NCBI RefSeq assembly: GCF_001941845.1
Contig: NZ_CP018870.1
Span: 4,091,001 to 4,155,000, forward strand
From: Streptomyces sp. TN58
GTDB lineage: Bacteria > Actinomycetota > Actinomycetes > Streptomycetales > Streptomycetaceae
DNA length: 64,000 nt
Direction of reading: 5' to 3'
The position numbers and the translations under genes were made by a program. Below are positions 1 through 8,419 of the stretch, piece by piece (positions within the stretch are counted from its first letter, which is position 1; each line of letters begins with the position of its first letter). The notes beneath the pieces are model-generated. The model saw only the letters and a program-made list of their open reading frames with translations, searched no databases and was not told where the DNA came from.

Positions 1-630
1 CCCGGGGTCGAGGCCCCCTCCCAGTGGTGCCTGTACCTCGCATCGCCCGACGCGGCGGCCACCGCCGGGAAGGTGACCGCCAACGGCGGTGAGGTCCTGA
101 TGGGCCCGATGCAGGTCGGCGCCTTCGGCACGATGCTCATCGCGAAGGAGCCGAGCGGCGCCGTCTTCGGTGTGTGGCAGCCGGGTGAGCACAAGGGCTT
201 CGACAAGATGGGCGAGCCGGGTTCCTACGCCTGGGCGGAGGTCTTCACCCGGGAGCCGGCCAAGCCGGACGCCTTCCTGACGAAGGTCTTCCCGTACGCC
301 GCGGAGCAGATGGACCCGGGCGACGACCCGGAGATGGCCGACGTGGACTTCAAGGTCTTCAGCGTCGGCGCGCCGGGGCGCCCGGTGCTGGGCCGGATGA
401 AGATGGACGACGACTTCCCGCCGGAGCTGCCGCCGTACATCCAGGTCTACTTCGCGGTCCCGGACTGCGACGAGGCGGTGTCGAAGACCCAGAAGCACGG
501 CGGGAAGCTGCACTTCGGACCGATGGACAGCCCGTTCGGCCGCTTCGCGGCGGTCACGGACCCGCAGGGCGCGGCCTTCGCGGTGATCGACATGTCGACG
601 ACGGTCGGCGAGATGCCCACCTTCGGCTGA
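1..630 (+). CDS. VOC-family (glyoxalase/bleomycin-resistance fold) protein, 5' end missing
   Basis: The reading frame is open from base 1, so the gene starts before the window; the first in-window GTG (73) is internal. At least 209 residues are visible. The product looks like two VOC beta-alpha-beta-beta-beta modules in tandem: one ending with a typical phrase (FGTMLIAKEPSGAVFGVWQP) and a second ending with FGRFAAVTDPQGAAFAVID. This double-module layout is common in actinobacterial proteins annotated as VOC or hydroxylase-like; substrates are mostly unknown. The gene converges on the helicase-associated gene with only 65 bp between stops. Family assignment is firm, function is not predictable. 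Confidence 0.85.
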   Translation, partial: PGVEAPSQWCLYLASPDAAATAGKVTANGGEVLMGPMQVGAFGTMLIAKEPSGAVFGVWQPGEHKGFDKMGEPGSYAWAEVFTREPAKPDAFLTKVFPYAAEQMDPGDDPEMADVDFKVFSVGAPGRPVLGRMKMDDDFPPELPPYIQVYFAVPDCDEAVSKTQKHGGKLHFGPMDSPFGRFAAVTDPQGAAFAVIDMSTTVGEMPTFG

Positions 631-695
631 CCCGCCCCGAGCCACCGGGCCGCGCCGCCACGGCACGACCCGGCAGGCTCTGCGGGACGGTCCGG

Positions 696-3119
696 CTACG
701 CGGGCATGACGCCGTGGATGCGGGAGAGGGTGAAGACGCGTTCGTCGCTGCGCAGGTGGCACCAGGCTTCGAGGTACGGCGGATCGAGTTCGAGGTCGCT
801 GAGGGTGCGCACGGTCCGGTTGCCCGAGGCCGCGACGTACTCGACGGTGACGGCGCCACCGGTGTCGACGGCGTGGGCGAGCTGGCGGACGTCGCTGTAC
901 GTCAGGAGCTTCGCCCACCCTGAGACGATCTCCTCGGTGTCCGTGCCGAAGGGCGGTCCTCCCGTGAACGGTGCCGGATCGGGGAGCGTGGCCGGGGCGG
1001 CCAGCAGCCGTGCCGCCAACGCCGCCGGGCCGAGGCCGGGGGTTTCCCGCGCCGGGTGCGCGGCGGCTGTCCGGCCGCCGCTGCCCTGGCCGCGGCCGCG
1101 CGGGGCCGGTACGGCGGCGGCCCGGGTCGGCCGGTCTTTCTCGATGCGCAGCGTGCCCTCGGCCGTCTCGGCGACGGGGGCGTATCCCGCGGCCCGGAGC
1201 GCGGACAGCGTCGTGTCGAGCGGGCTCCGGCTGACCAGCACGGTCGGCGCCAACTGCCGTAGCCCCAGCTTGGCCAGTCCGCGGTGGGCGGCGAGTTCGG
1301 CGAGGAGCGCGGGCTCGCCGCCGTGGAGGACGCAGGCGGCGGGGGCGATGCGTACCCGCCCGTGACCGCGTGCCGTGTCGGCGATCAGATACGACAGCGG
1401 CTGCGGCAGCGGTCCGGCCGCGACGTCGGCCAGGCCGGCCGTGATGTCCTCGGGAGCACGGCCCGCGTCCAGGGCCCGGCGGACACTGCGGGCGCTGAAC
1501 CGCCACACCGACGCCGTGCCGCTGGTCTCCCGGTCCGCGACCGAGTCCAGGAGGGAGGCCAGCCGCGCGGACGGTGTGCCGGTGACGACGGCGGTGAGGT
1601 CGGCGCCGATCCGGGCCGTCGCCGTGGCTCGGGGCAGCAGCCGACGGCACTCGACCTCGACCCCCTCCTCGTCGCCGGTCTGCAGGTGGATGCCGTGGGC
1701 GGACAGGGCGCCGCGGGCGATGACGCCGAGGATTTCGGCCTCCCGGATCAGGGTGGCGAACGGCGTCCCGTCCGGCGACGGGTCGGCGAGGGGCCGATGC
1801 CAGGCGATCAGCGGCCCCAGATCCGACGCGACCTCCACACCCTGCGCCGCCGGGAGGGCCGCGGCGGCGTCGAGCAGTCCCTGCCGGGCCTGTAGACAGC
1901 CGCTGCACGGCGGCGCGCCGGCGAGTGCGGGCAGAGCCTTGCCGTCCCCGTCGCGCGCCTGGGTGGGGGTGAGCGGCAGGTTCCGCCATGCCTGGAGCAG
2001 TACGGCGAACTGCTCCGGCGGCTCCTGCTCGGCCCAGGCGTCGTACGCCTCGGTGGGAGGCACGCGGTCGCCGTCCGCGGCCAGCAGCCCGGCGGCATGC
2101 GCCGTCTCCAGAGTGAGGCGTACGACGGCGTCGCCGGCCTGGGCCGCCTTGCCCAGCCTGGCCAGTTCGCGCGTACCGACTCCACCGGACTTCAGCCTGG
2201 CCGGCGGGGTCGTGGAGCAGGCGGCCAGGATCGAGGCGGCGTGGGCGGCGAACGCCGCGGCCGCGGCCGAAGCCTCGCGGTCCACCTCTCGCGGGGTGAC
2301 GTACACCGTTCGGGGGGACGGCGGGAGGGGTTGGAACGGCGCGTGCCGGCCGGGCCCGCGCAGCGCGAGCGTCACCTCGGCGGGCATACGGGCCGGGCCG
2401 TAGCCGTAGAGGTCCGGGACCAGGAGCCCCCGATCCACGGCCCAGCGGGCGCCCGCTTCGAGGTCGGCGCCCCGGCTCCCGAAGACGGCGAACTGCGCGG
2501 GCTCCGCCGGCCCGGCGCCCGCTCGGGCTTCGAGCAGCTTCCGGGTCACCGCAGGAGCCCTGGCGGTCAGGGCGAGGATCCTCTCGGGGGCGCTGTGGTG
2601 CTCCACCAGGGCCACCAGACGCTGTGCCGCGCCGTCCGGCGGCTCGACGCCCAAGGTCAGCAGGATGCCGCGCAGTTCGTCGGAGGTCGTGTCCGCGAGC
2701 AGTTCCTCCAGCGGTGCGTCCAGTCCCAGGGGTGCGTCCCACGCCTGCCGCAGGGGTCCGGCCGTGTGGAGTCCGGCCGCGTCGTCCGGCCAGACCAGCG
2801 CACGATCGGCCAGCGCCTCCAGCACGGCCGCCAGCGCCCGGTCGGCGTCGTCGCCGGCCACCCTCAGCAGCTTCGCGAGGGCGCCGCGCGACGCGGGCGC
2901 GGGCAGCGCCGCCAGGGCTTCGGCGACCTGGAGGTGCGGCAGCGCGAGCCACGGCAGGGCGAGCGCCACCGATGCCGGGCGCTGAAGGCGGTCGGCCAGC
3001 TCTCCCAGCGAGCGCGGCTCCGGGGCGCCCATGGCATCCCTCCGCGTCTCCAGCACCCGTTCCAGACGGCGGCTGTCGAGGCTGGCGAGCCATGTCGTGA
3101 GCGCCGACTGGGACTTCAT
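696..3119 (-). CDS. Helicase-associated (XPB/Ssl2-like N-terminal) protein with WYL-like C-terminus
   Basis: A protein of about 807 residues. The start is the ATG at 3119 (MKSQSALTTWLASLD), preceded by a GAGG ribosome site; an upstream extension in the same frame has no such site. The N-terminal part matches the helicase-associated winged-helix region found in XPB-like proteins, here with long Ala/Leu/Arg-rich helices, but no Walker A or DEAH box is present, so it is not itself a helicase. The last 70 or so residues (TVEYVAASGNRTVRTLSDLELDP) resemble a WYL sensor domain. Streptomyces genomes carry this as a conserved single-copy gene, usually annotated as helicase-associated or helicase C-terminal domain protein. 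A DNA-binding or damage-response role is inference only. Confidence 0.8.
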   Translation of the reverse strand: MKSQSALTTWLASLDSRRLERVLETRRDAMGAPEPRSLGELADRLQRPASVALALPWLALPHLQVAEALAALPAPASRGALAKLLRVAGDDADRALAAVLEALADRALVWPDDAAGLHTAGPLRQAWDAPLGLDAPLEELLADTTSDELRGILLTLGVEPPDGAAQRLVALVEHHSAPERILALTARAPAVTRKLLEARAGAGPAEPAQFAVFGSRGADLEAGARWAVDRGLLVPDLYGYGPARMPAEVTLALRGPGRHAPFQPLPPSPRTVYVTPREVDREASAAAAAFAAHAASILAACSTTPPARLKSGGVGTRELARLGKAAQAGDAVVRLTLETAHAAGLLAADGDRVPPTEAYDAWAEQEPPEQFAVLLQAWRNLPLTPTQARDGDGKALPALAGAPPCSGCLQARQGLLDAAAALPAAQGVEVASDLGPLIAWHRPLADPSPDGTPFATLIREAEILGVIARGALSAHGIHLQTGDEEGVEVECRRLLPRATATARIGADLTAVVTGTPSARLASLLDSVADRETSGTASVWRFSARSVRRALDAGRAPEDITAGLADVAAGPLPQPLSYLIADTARGHGRVRIAPAACVLHGGEPALLAELAAHRGLAKLGLRQLAPTVLVSRSPLDTTLSALRAAGYAPVAETAEGTLRIEKDRPTRAAAVPAPRGRGQGSGGRTAAAHPARETPGLGPAALAARLLAAPATLPDPAPFTGGPPFGTDTEEIVSGWAKLLTYSDVRQLAHAVDTGGAVTVEYVAASGNRTVRTLSDLELDPPYLEAWCHLRSDERVFTLSRIHGVMPA

Positions 3120-3397
3120 GCTGTCGTACCTCGCGGGGTCGGGACCGTGGCAGTGTGCGGGCTCGCCGCAGGCTTCCAGGATGTCCCGCCGCCGGGACCC
3201 GCAGATGCCGTTCCGGAAAGGACCCCCCTTTCCGGGCACGGACACCCGGCGGTTCGGTTCGCCGCGGTACGCCCGTCTGGCGGGTCATGCCCGTCCTGAC
3301 CTGCGGCGGAGTTCGTGCACCGCCTCCTTCCGGACGGCCCCGGACGGAGGCAGACGGACGGAGGCGGATGCAACCAGGACTGCAAACCACTGCTCGA

Positions 3398-3820
3398 CTA
3401 CTTACGCCCCTCCGGGCCGTACCACTGGAGGGGCTGGCCGGTTAGTGCGGCGATGCCTTCGAAGTCGTGGTCGCAGTGCAGGAGGGTAAGCCCCTGCAGC
3501 TCGGCGGTCGCTGCGACGACGAGATCGACTGCGCCTGCGCTGCGGTGCCTGCCCTGCTTGGTGAGGGCCTCCTGGACCTGCCAGGCCCGGTCGTAAGCGC
3601 GGTCGTCGACGGGGACCCAGCCGAAGAGCAGCCGTATGTCCTCGATGCCGTGTGCCCGGTCGGCGGCCGATCGGGCGCTGTAGAAGAACTCCAGCTCCGT
3701 GATCGGGCACGTGGCGATCAGGCCGGCGGCCGCTGCCTGGTCCCAGCCGTACTGCTCCGCGTCGCCCCGCATGAACCGGGCGAGGGCGCTGGTGTCGATC
3801 AGGTAGAGCGCGGCGTTCAC
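3398..3820 (-). CDS. vapC: VapC-type PIN-domain ribonuclease toxin
   Basis: Toxin of a type II toxin-antitoxin pair, 140 residues, the usual PIN-domain length. PIN proteins cleave RNA, often tRNA, using a cluster of acidic residues with Mg2+. The first Asp is in LIDTSALARF near the N-terminus, a Glu follows in CPITELEFF, and further acidic residues lie in AGAVDLVVAA and HCDHDFEGIA, so the catalytic set appears complete. Start is GTG 3820, overlapping the antitoxin stop by four bases (GTGA), which indicates translational coupling with vapB. The gene sits between a core protein and tRNA-Ser. The RNA target cannot be read from sequence. Confidence 0.88.
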   Translation of the reverse strand: MNAALYLIDTSALARFMRGDAEQYGWDQAAAAGLIATCPITELEFFYSARSAADRAHGIEDIRLLFGWVPVDDRAYDRAWQVQEALTKQGRHRSAGAVDLVVAATAELQGLTLLHCDHDFEGIAALTGQPLQWYGPEGRK

Positions 3821-4032
3821 CGTCGGTAGTTCCGCTTGTCCTCGAAGAGCGTCAGATCGAACGCGCCTTCGTCGGCCGCGGCGCGCAGGCGGGTCAGGGC
3901 CAGCGCCCGCCGCCTGTTCTCCAGTACCTCGCGCAAGGCTGTGTTGACCGTCTCCTTCTTGGTACTGGTGCCCAGGGCTTTGGCTACGTCTGCCAGCAGC
4001 TCGTCATCGAGGTCTATGACTGTCCGGCTCAT
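3817..4032 (-). CDS. vapB: VapB-type antitoxin
   Basis: Antitoxin of 71 residues that should bind the neighbouring PIN toxin and repress the shared promoter. The N-terminus (MSRTVIDLDDELLADVAKAL) is the ribbon-helix-helix type DNA-binding segment common in actinobacterial VapB; the charged C-terminus (AFDLTLFEDKRNYRR) is of the kind that wraps the toxin. I place the start at ATG 4032 because GGAGG lies five bases before it; a GTG six bases upstream would overlap the ribosome site. The gene overlaps vapC by four bases and has its own strong promoter. Confidence 0.87.
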   Translation of the reverse strand: MSRTVIDLDDELLADVAKALGTSTKKETVNTALREVLENRRRALALTRLRAAADEGAFDLTLFEDKRNYRR

Positions 4033-4042
4033 GCGCACCTCC

Positions 4043-4091
4043 GTATATCAACTATGGAAACAAGTATATCTCTCGTGGTTCATCGATGTCA
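4043..4091 (-). promoter_or_regulatory. vapBC promoter with direct-repeat operator
   Basis: On the minus strand TGACAT (4086-4091) and TATACT (4063-4068) are separated by exactly 17 bp, close to the vegetative consensus. Two GATATAC heptamers (4064-4070 and 4043-4049) lie 21 bp apart, two helical turns, one covering the -10 box and one at the leader. This fits cooperative binding of a ribbon-helix-helix antitoxin. The segment is AT-rich against a very GC-rich background. Confidence 0.65.
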
Positions 4092-4124
4092 TGGATTCAC
4101 GTCGGCATGCAACCACGGAACGAC

Positions 4125-4157
4125 GAAGGTCCCGGCCGCTGAGCGGTCGGGACCTTC
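4125..4157 (-). terminator. Hairpin terminator after tRNA-Ser
   Basis: An inverted repeat beginning GAAGGTCCCG and ending CGGGACCTTC lies directly downstream of tRNA-Ser on the minus strand. There is no long T tract, which is normal in Streptomyces. Confidence 0.65.
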
Positions 4158-4179
4158 GGTTCGCCTCTTCAGGCGGCTG

Positions 4180-4264
4180 CGGAGGATACGAGATTCGAAC
4201 TCGTGAGGGGTTGCCCCCAACACGCTTTCCAAGCGTGCGCCCTAGGCCTCTAGGCGAATCCTCC
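4180..4264 (-). tRNA. tRNA-Ser (GGA)
   Basis: An 85-nt class II tRNA with acceptor arms GGAGGAT/ATCCTCC, an anticodon loop reading TTGGAAA (anticodon GGA, serine UCC/UCU), a long variable arm and TTCGAATC T-loop. The 3' CCA is not encoded. It lies next to the SRP RNA gene, the usual arrangement in streptomycetes. Confidence 0.95.
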
Positions 4265-4390
4265 GCCGCAAACAATACAAGACGCGGAGGGGTGCTCGCG
4301 AACGTGATCGTCCGGAGGGGATCCGGCGGGGGCGGCGCGGGTGCCGGGACGGGGGCGGGGTCGATTCCGGGGGTGCGGATCCGCTAGGGT

Positions 4391-4487
4391 GGGGCCCAGC
4401 CCCTCACGTGGCGCTATCTCACCCAACTCCCCCAGGGCCGGAAGGCAGCAAGGGTAAGTGGGCTCTGGCGGGTGCGTGGGGGGCCCT
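4391..4487 (+). ncRNA. ffs: Bacterial small SRP RNA (4.5S RNA)
   Basis: The conserved Ffh-binding apical hairpin is visible as GGGCCGGAAGGCAGCAAGGG around 4434-4453, including the GGAA tetraloop and asymmetric internal loop. Flanking arms (GGGCCC near 4392-4397 and 4481-4486) pair to close a rod of about 97 nt, the usual size for the short SRP RNA. A -10 element TAGGGT (4385-4390) sits immediately before it. The RNA pairs with Ffh to target membrane proteins. Exact ends are approximate. Confidence 0.93.
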
Positions 4488-4590
4488 TTGCGTTCCCGGG
4501 GCCTTGCGCGGAGGGCCCGGGGTGCAGCCCTCCGGGCCCGGTGGCGTCGGCGGGCCGCTGTTGTCGGTGGGCCCGGATAACCTCGTAGAC

Positions 4591-6819
4591 GTGTCGTCCC
4601 TTGCGCTGTACCGCCGCTACCGCCCCGAGTCGTTCGCCGAGGTCATCGGTCAGGAGCATGTCACTGCACCCCTGATGCAGGCCCTGCGGAACAACCGGGT
4701 CAATCACGCGTACCTGTTCAGCGGGCCGCGCGGGTGTGGAAAGACCACCAGCGCGCGCATCCTCGCCCGGTGCCTGAACTGTGAGCAGGGTCCCACCCCG
4801 ACTCCCTGCGGGGAGTGCCAGTCCTGCCGCGACCTCGCCAGGAACGGGCCGGGGTCCATCGACGTCATCGAGATCGACGCGGCCTCGCACGGTGGTGTGG
4901 ACGACGCCCGCGACCTGCGCGAGAAGGCCTTCTTCGGTCCGGCGTCCAGCCGCTACAAGATCTACATCATCGACGAGGCCCACATGGTCACCTCGGCGGG
5001 CTTCAACGCCCTGCTGAAGGTGGTCGAGGAGCCGCCGGAGCACCTCAAGTTCATCTTCGCCACCACCGAGCCGGAGAAGGTGATCGGGACCATCCGGTCG
5101 CGGACGCACCACTACCCCTTCCGGCTGGTCCCGCCCGGGACCCTCCGCGAGTACCTGGGCGAGGTCTGCGGCCGGGAGGGCGCCCGGGTCGAGGACGGTG
5201 TGCTGCCGCTCGTCGTGCGCGCCGGCGCGGGTTCCGTGCGTGACTCGATGTCCGTCATGGACCAGCTCCTCGCCGGCGCCGGCGAGGAGGGTGTGACGTA
5301 TGCCATGGCCACCTCCCTGCTCGGCTACACCGAGGGCTCGCTGCTCGACTCCGTCGTCGACGCCTTCGCCTCCGGGGACGGCGCGGCCGCCTTCGAGGTC
5401 GTCGACCGCGTCGTCGAGGGCGGGAACGACCCGCGCCGGTTCGTCGCCGACCTGCTGGAGCGGCTGCGCGACCTGGTCATCCTCGCCGCCGTGCCCGACG
5501 CCGGGGAGAAGGGGCTGATCGACGCCCCCGCCGATGTCGTGGAGCGGATGCAGGCCCAGGCGTCGGTGTTCGGCGCGGCCGAGCTGTCGCGCGCCGCCGA
5601 CCTGGTCAATGCCGGCCTGACCGAGATGCGGGGCGCGACCTCGCCCCGGCTCCAGCTGGAGCTGATCTGCGCCCGCGTGCTGCTTCCCGCCGCCTTCGAC
5701 GACGAGCGGTCCTTCCAGGCCCGTCTGGACCGCCTGGAGCGCGGCGGAGCCGCCGCCTTCGCCGCCGGGCCGCCGGCCGTGGCCCCCGCGATGGGCTATG
5801 TCCCCGGGCCCGAGGCGCACACCATGGCGCCCGCCGGGCCCGGCGGAGGGCCCGCCGCCGCGCGGGCCGCCGCTGCCGCCGCGATCTCCGCGCCGGCTCC
5901 CGCGGCGCCGGTCGCCGCCGTCCAGGCCCCCGTCCAGGCGGTTGCGCCGGCCGCGGCTCCCCCGGCGCAGCCACAGGCCGCGCCCGCCGCCCCGCCCGCT
6001 CCTGCCCCGGCCGCCCCCGTGCCCGGCGCGTGGCCCGGAGCCGCGCAGCCCGGCAGCGGGGCCCCGGCTGCCACCCGGCCCGCCGCCGGTGCCCCCGCAC
6101 CCGGCGCGTGGCCCAGCGCGGCCGCCCCCGGGCAGGGTGCGCCCGTACCCGCGCACGTTCCGGCCACCGAGGCCCCGGCGGCTCCCGCCCCGGCGGCAGC
6201 GCCCGCGCCCTCACCCGGCATGGCGGCCGGTGCCGGACAGGTCCAGGCGATGTGGCCCGGCGTCTTGGAGGCCGTCAAGAACCGCCGCCGCTTCACCTGG
6301 ATCCTCCTCAGCCAGAACGCCCAGGTCACCGGCTTCGACGGGACCACCCTCCAGCTCGGCTTCCCCAACGCCGGAGCCCGCGACAACTTCGCGAGCAGCG
6401 GCAGTGAGGACGTGCTCAAGGCGGTCCTGGCCGAGCAGTTCCAGGTCAACTGGAAGATCGACGCCGTCGTGGGCGGCGGCTCCCCCGCTCCGGCGGGCGG
6501 CCCGGGCCCGGCGTACGGAGCGCCCTCAGCGCCCGCGCCGGCCTACAGCCCGCCCGCCTACAGCCCGCCGCCCGCCCCGCCGCAGCAGGCGCAGGCCCCA
6601 CAGGCTCCGTCCACGCCGCCGCAGCAGCAGTCCCAGCAGCCCCGGCAGTCGGTCGCCGCGCCGCCGCCGCCCGTACAGCAGGCGCCCCCGCCGGTGGCTC
6701 CCGAGGACGACTTCGCGGAGGACGACGACCCCGACCTCGTCGAGAGCGCGCTGACCGGACACGACCTGATCGTGCGGGAGCTCGGAGCCACCGTTGTGGA
6801 GGAATACACGAACGAGTAG
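4591..6819 (+). CDS. dnaX: DNA polymerase III subunits gamma and tau
   Basis: Clamp-loader ATPase of the replicative polymerase, about 742 residues. The start is GTG 4591 (MSSLALYRRYRPESF, the universal DnaX beginning); an upstream in-frame extension runs through the SRP RNA and is not coding. The Walker A motif GPRGCGKTTSA is followed by a four-cysteine zinc module (CLNCEQ...CGECQSC), a DEAH-type Walker B (IIDEAHM) and the sensor TTEPEKV. Residues from about 400 are an Ala/Pro-rich linker, then a conserved tau-like domain (LEAVKNRRRFTWILLSQNAQV) and an acidic tail. The long linker is typical of Streptomyces. A weak start context suggests a leader of only a few bases. No frameshift slippery run is obvious. 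Confidence 0.97.
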   Translation: MSSLALYRRYRPESFAEVIGQEHVTAPLMQALRNNRVNHAYLFSGPRGCGKTTSARILARCLNCEQGPTPTPCGECQSCRDLARNGPGSIDVIEIDAASHGGVDDARDLREKAFFGPASSRYKIYIIDEAHMVTSAGFNALLKVVEEPPEHLKFIFATTEPEKVIGTIRSRTHHYPFRLVPPGTLREYLGEVCGREGARVEDGVLPLVVRAGAGSVRDSMSVMDQLLAGAGEEGVTYAMATSLLGYTEGSLLDSVVDAFASGDGAAAFEVVDRVVEGGNDPRRFVADLLERLRDLVILAAVPDAGEKGLIDAPADVVERMQAQASVFGAAELSRAADLVNAGLTEMRGATSPRLQLELICARVLLPAAFDDERSFQARLDRLERGGAAAFAAGPPAVAPAMGYVPGPEAHTMAPAGPGGGPAAARAAAAAAISAPAPAAPVAAVQAPVQAVAPAAAPPAQPQAAPAAPPAPAPAAPVPGAWPGAAQPGSGAPAATRPAAGAPAPGAWPSAAAPGQGAPVPAHVPATEAPAAPAPAAAPAPSPGMAAGAGQVQAMWPGVLEAVKNRRRFTWILLSQNAQVTGFDGTTLQLGFPNAGARDNFASSGSEDVLKAVLAEQFQVNWKIDAVVGGGSPAPAGGPGPAYGAPSAPAPAYSPPAYSPPPAPPQQAQAPQAPSTPPQQQSQQPRQSVAAPPPPVQQAPPPVAPEDDFAEDDDPDLVESALTGHDLIVRELGATVVEEYTNE

Positions 6820-6866
6820 GCCGTCCGGATTGGGTGGCCGCACGAATCCCGCCCCGCCGTCCGGGC

Positions 6867-6879
6867 TAGGCTGAGCAGC
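6867..6879 (+). promoter_or_regulatory. purD -10 element, probable leaderless start
   Basis: TAGGCT at 6867-6872 ends seven bases before the GTG start of purD, placing the transcript start at or next to the initiation codon. No ribosome-binding sequence precedes the GTG. Confidence 0.5.
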
Positions 6880-8133
6880 GTGAAGGTCCTCGTCATCGGC
6901 GGCGGCGCCCGCGAACACGCCCTGTGCCGCTCTCTGTCCCTCGACCCCGACGTCTCCGCGCTGTACTGCGCTCCCGGCAACGCCGGCATCGCCGAGGTGG
7001 CCGAGCTCCGCCCGGTCGACGCCCTCGACGGCGAAGCCGTCGCCGCTCTCGCGACCGACCTCGGCGCCGAGCTGGTCGTCGTCGGCCCGGAGGCCCCGCT
7101 GGTCGCCGGCGTCGCCGACGCCGTGCGCGCCGCGGGCATCCCGGTCTTCGGCCCGTCCGCCGAAGCGGCGCAGCTCGAAGGCTCCAAGGCCTTCGCCAAG
7201 GACGTGATGGCGGCGGCCGGGGTCCCGACCGCGCGCAGCTACGTCTGCACCACCCCGGAGGAGGTGGACGCGGCCCTCGACGCCTTCGGCGCCCCCTACG
7301 TCGTCAAGGACGACGGTCTGGCGGCCGGCAAGGGCGTCGTGGTCACCGAGGACCTCGCCGCGGCCCGCGCCCACGCGCTGGCCTGCGACCGCGTGGTCAT
7401 CGAGGAGTACCTCGACGGGCCCGAGGTCTCCCTCTTCGCCGTCACCGACGGCGTGACCGTGGTCCCGCTCCAGCCCGCGCAGGACTTCAAGCGCGCCCTG
7501 GACGGCGACCAGGGCCCCAACACCGGCGGCATGGGCGCCTACTCCCCGCTGCCCTGGGCCGACCCGAAGCTGGTCGACGAGGTCATGGAGCTCGTGCTCC
7601 AGCCGACCGTCGACGAGCTGCGCCGCCGCGGCACCCCCTTCTCCGGGCTGCTCTACGCGGGCCTGGCGATCACCAGCCGCGGGACCCGGGTCATCGAGTT
7701 CAACGCCCGGTTCGGCGACCCGGAGACCCAGGTGGTCCTGGCCCGGCTGCGCACCCCCCTGGCGCGGGTGCTCCTGCACGCCGCCAAGGGCACCCTGGCC
7801 GACGAGCCGCCGCTGGTGTGGCGCGAGGACGCGGCCGTCACGGTCGTGATCGCCTCGCACAACTACCCCGACACCCCCCGGACCGGCGACCCGATCGAGG
7901 GCCTGGCCGAGGTGGCCGCCGAGGACGCGCCCGACGCGTACGTGCTGCACGCGGGGACCCGGCGCGAGGGCGACGCCGTCGTCAGCGCGGGCGGCCGCGT
8001 GCTGTCGGTGACGGCGACCGGTTCCGATCTGGCGCAGGCGCGGGAGAAGGCGTATAGGGCGGTCGCGCGCATCCGGCTGGACGGCTCGCAGCACCGTACG
8101 GACATCGCCGCCAAGGCGGCCGGCCTCGGCTGA
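6880..8133 (+). CDS. purD: Phosphoribosylamine-glycine ligase (GAR synthetase)
   Basis: Second step of de novo purine synthesis: ATP-dependent joining of phosphoribosylamine and glycine. The 417 residues match the family length. It begins [15 protein letters not shown], the nucleotide-fold signature, followed by an ATP-grasp region with [17 protein letters not shown], the [21 protein letters not shown] signature nearby (around residues 206-226), and [12 protein letters not shown] with metal-binding residues. The GTG start lies seven bases after a -10-like TAGGCT, so the mRNA is probably leaderless. It follows dnaX by 60 bp and is separated from the other pur genes. Confidence 0.97.
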   Translation: MKVLVIGGGAREHALCRSLSLDPDVSALYCAPGNAGIAEVAELRPVDALDGEAVAALATDLGAELVVVGPEAPLVAGVADAVRAAGIPVFGPSAEAAQLEGSKAFAKDVMAAAGVPTARSYVCTTPEEVDAALDAFGAPYVVKDDGLAAGKGVVVTEDLAAARAHALACDRVVIEEYLDGPEVSLFAVTDGVTVVPLQPAQDFKRALDGDQGPNTGGMGAYSPLPWADPKLVDEVMELVLQPTVDELRRRGTPFSGLLYAGLAITSRGTRVIEFNARFGDPETQVVLARLRTPLARVLLHAAKGTLADEPPLVWREDAAVTVVIASHNYPDTPRTGDPIEGLAEVAAEDAPDAYVLHAGTRREGDAVVSAGGRVLSVTATGSDLAQAREKAYRAVARIRLDGSQHRTDIAAKAAGLG

Positions 8134-8419
8134 GCAGCGGTTCGACAGCCCCGCGGGCCCGGTGCGCACCTCTCGCGCCCGGGCCCGCGGGCGTGTGCGC
8201 GTGCGACTGCATCCGGCCTCGTTCGAACGCACCCAGCTTTACCCAAAGCCATTCCATCGGGTGATCGTCACCTCGTCTGCCTGACGGCCGGGCGTGCCCC
8301 AACTAGGGTGCGGCGCAAGCATTCCGGCACTTGGCCCACCGACCTTGCGATGTCAGTGGCGGGTGTCACAGTGGGGGAGTGAGCAACGCAGCCGCAGGGC
8401 AGAGGGGGTGAGACCGGCC

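Noticed and set aside
3120..3397. Frame extending the helicase-associated gene upstream to 3245
   Set aside because: The added 42 residues are low-quality sequence before a clear ATG with ribosome site.
4408..4590. N-terminal extension of DnaX starting near 4408
   Set aside because: It overlaps the SRP RNA and lacks similarity to DnaX; the family starts at MSSLALYRRYRP (GTG 4591).
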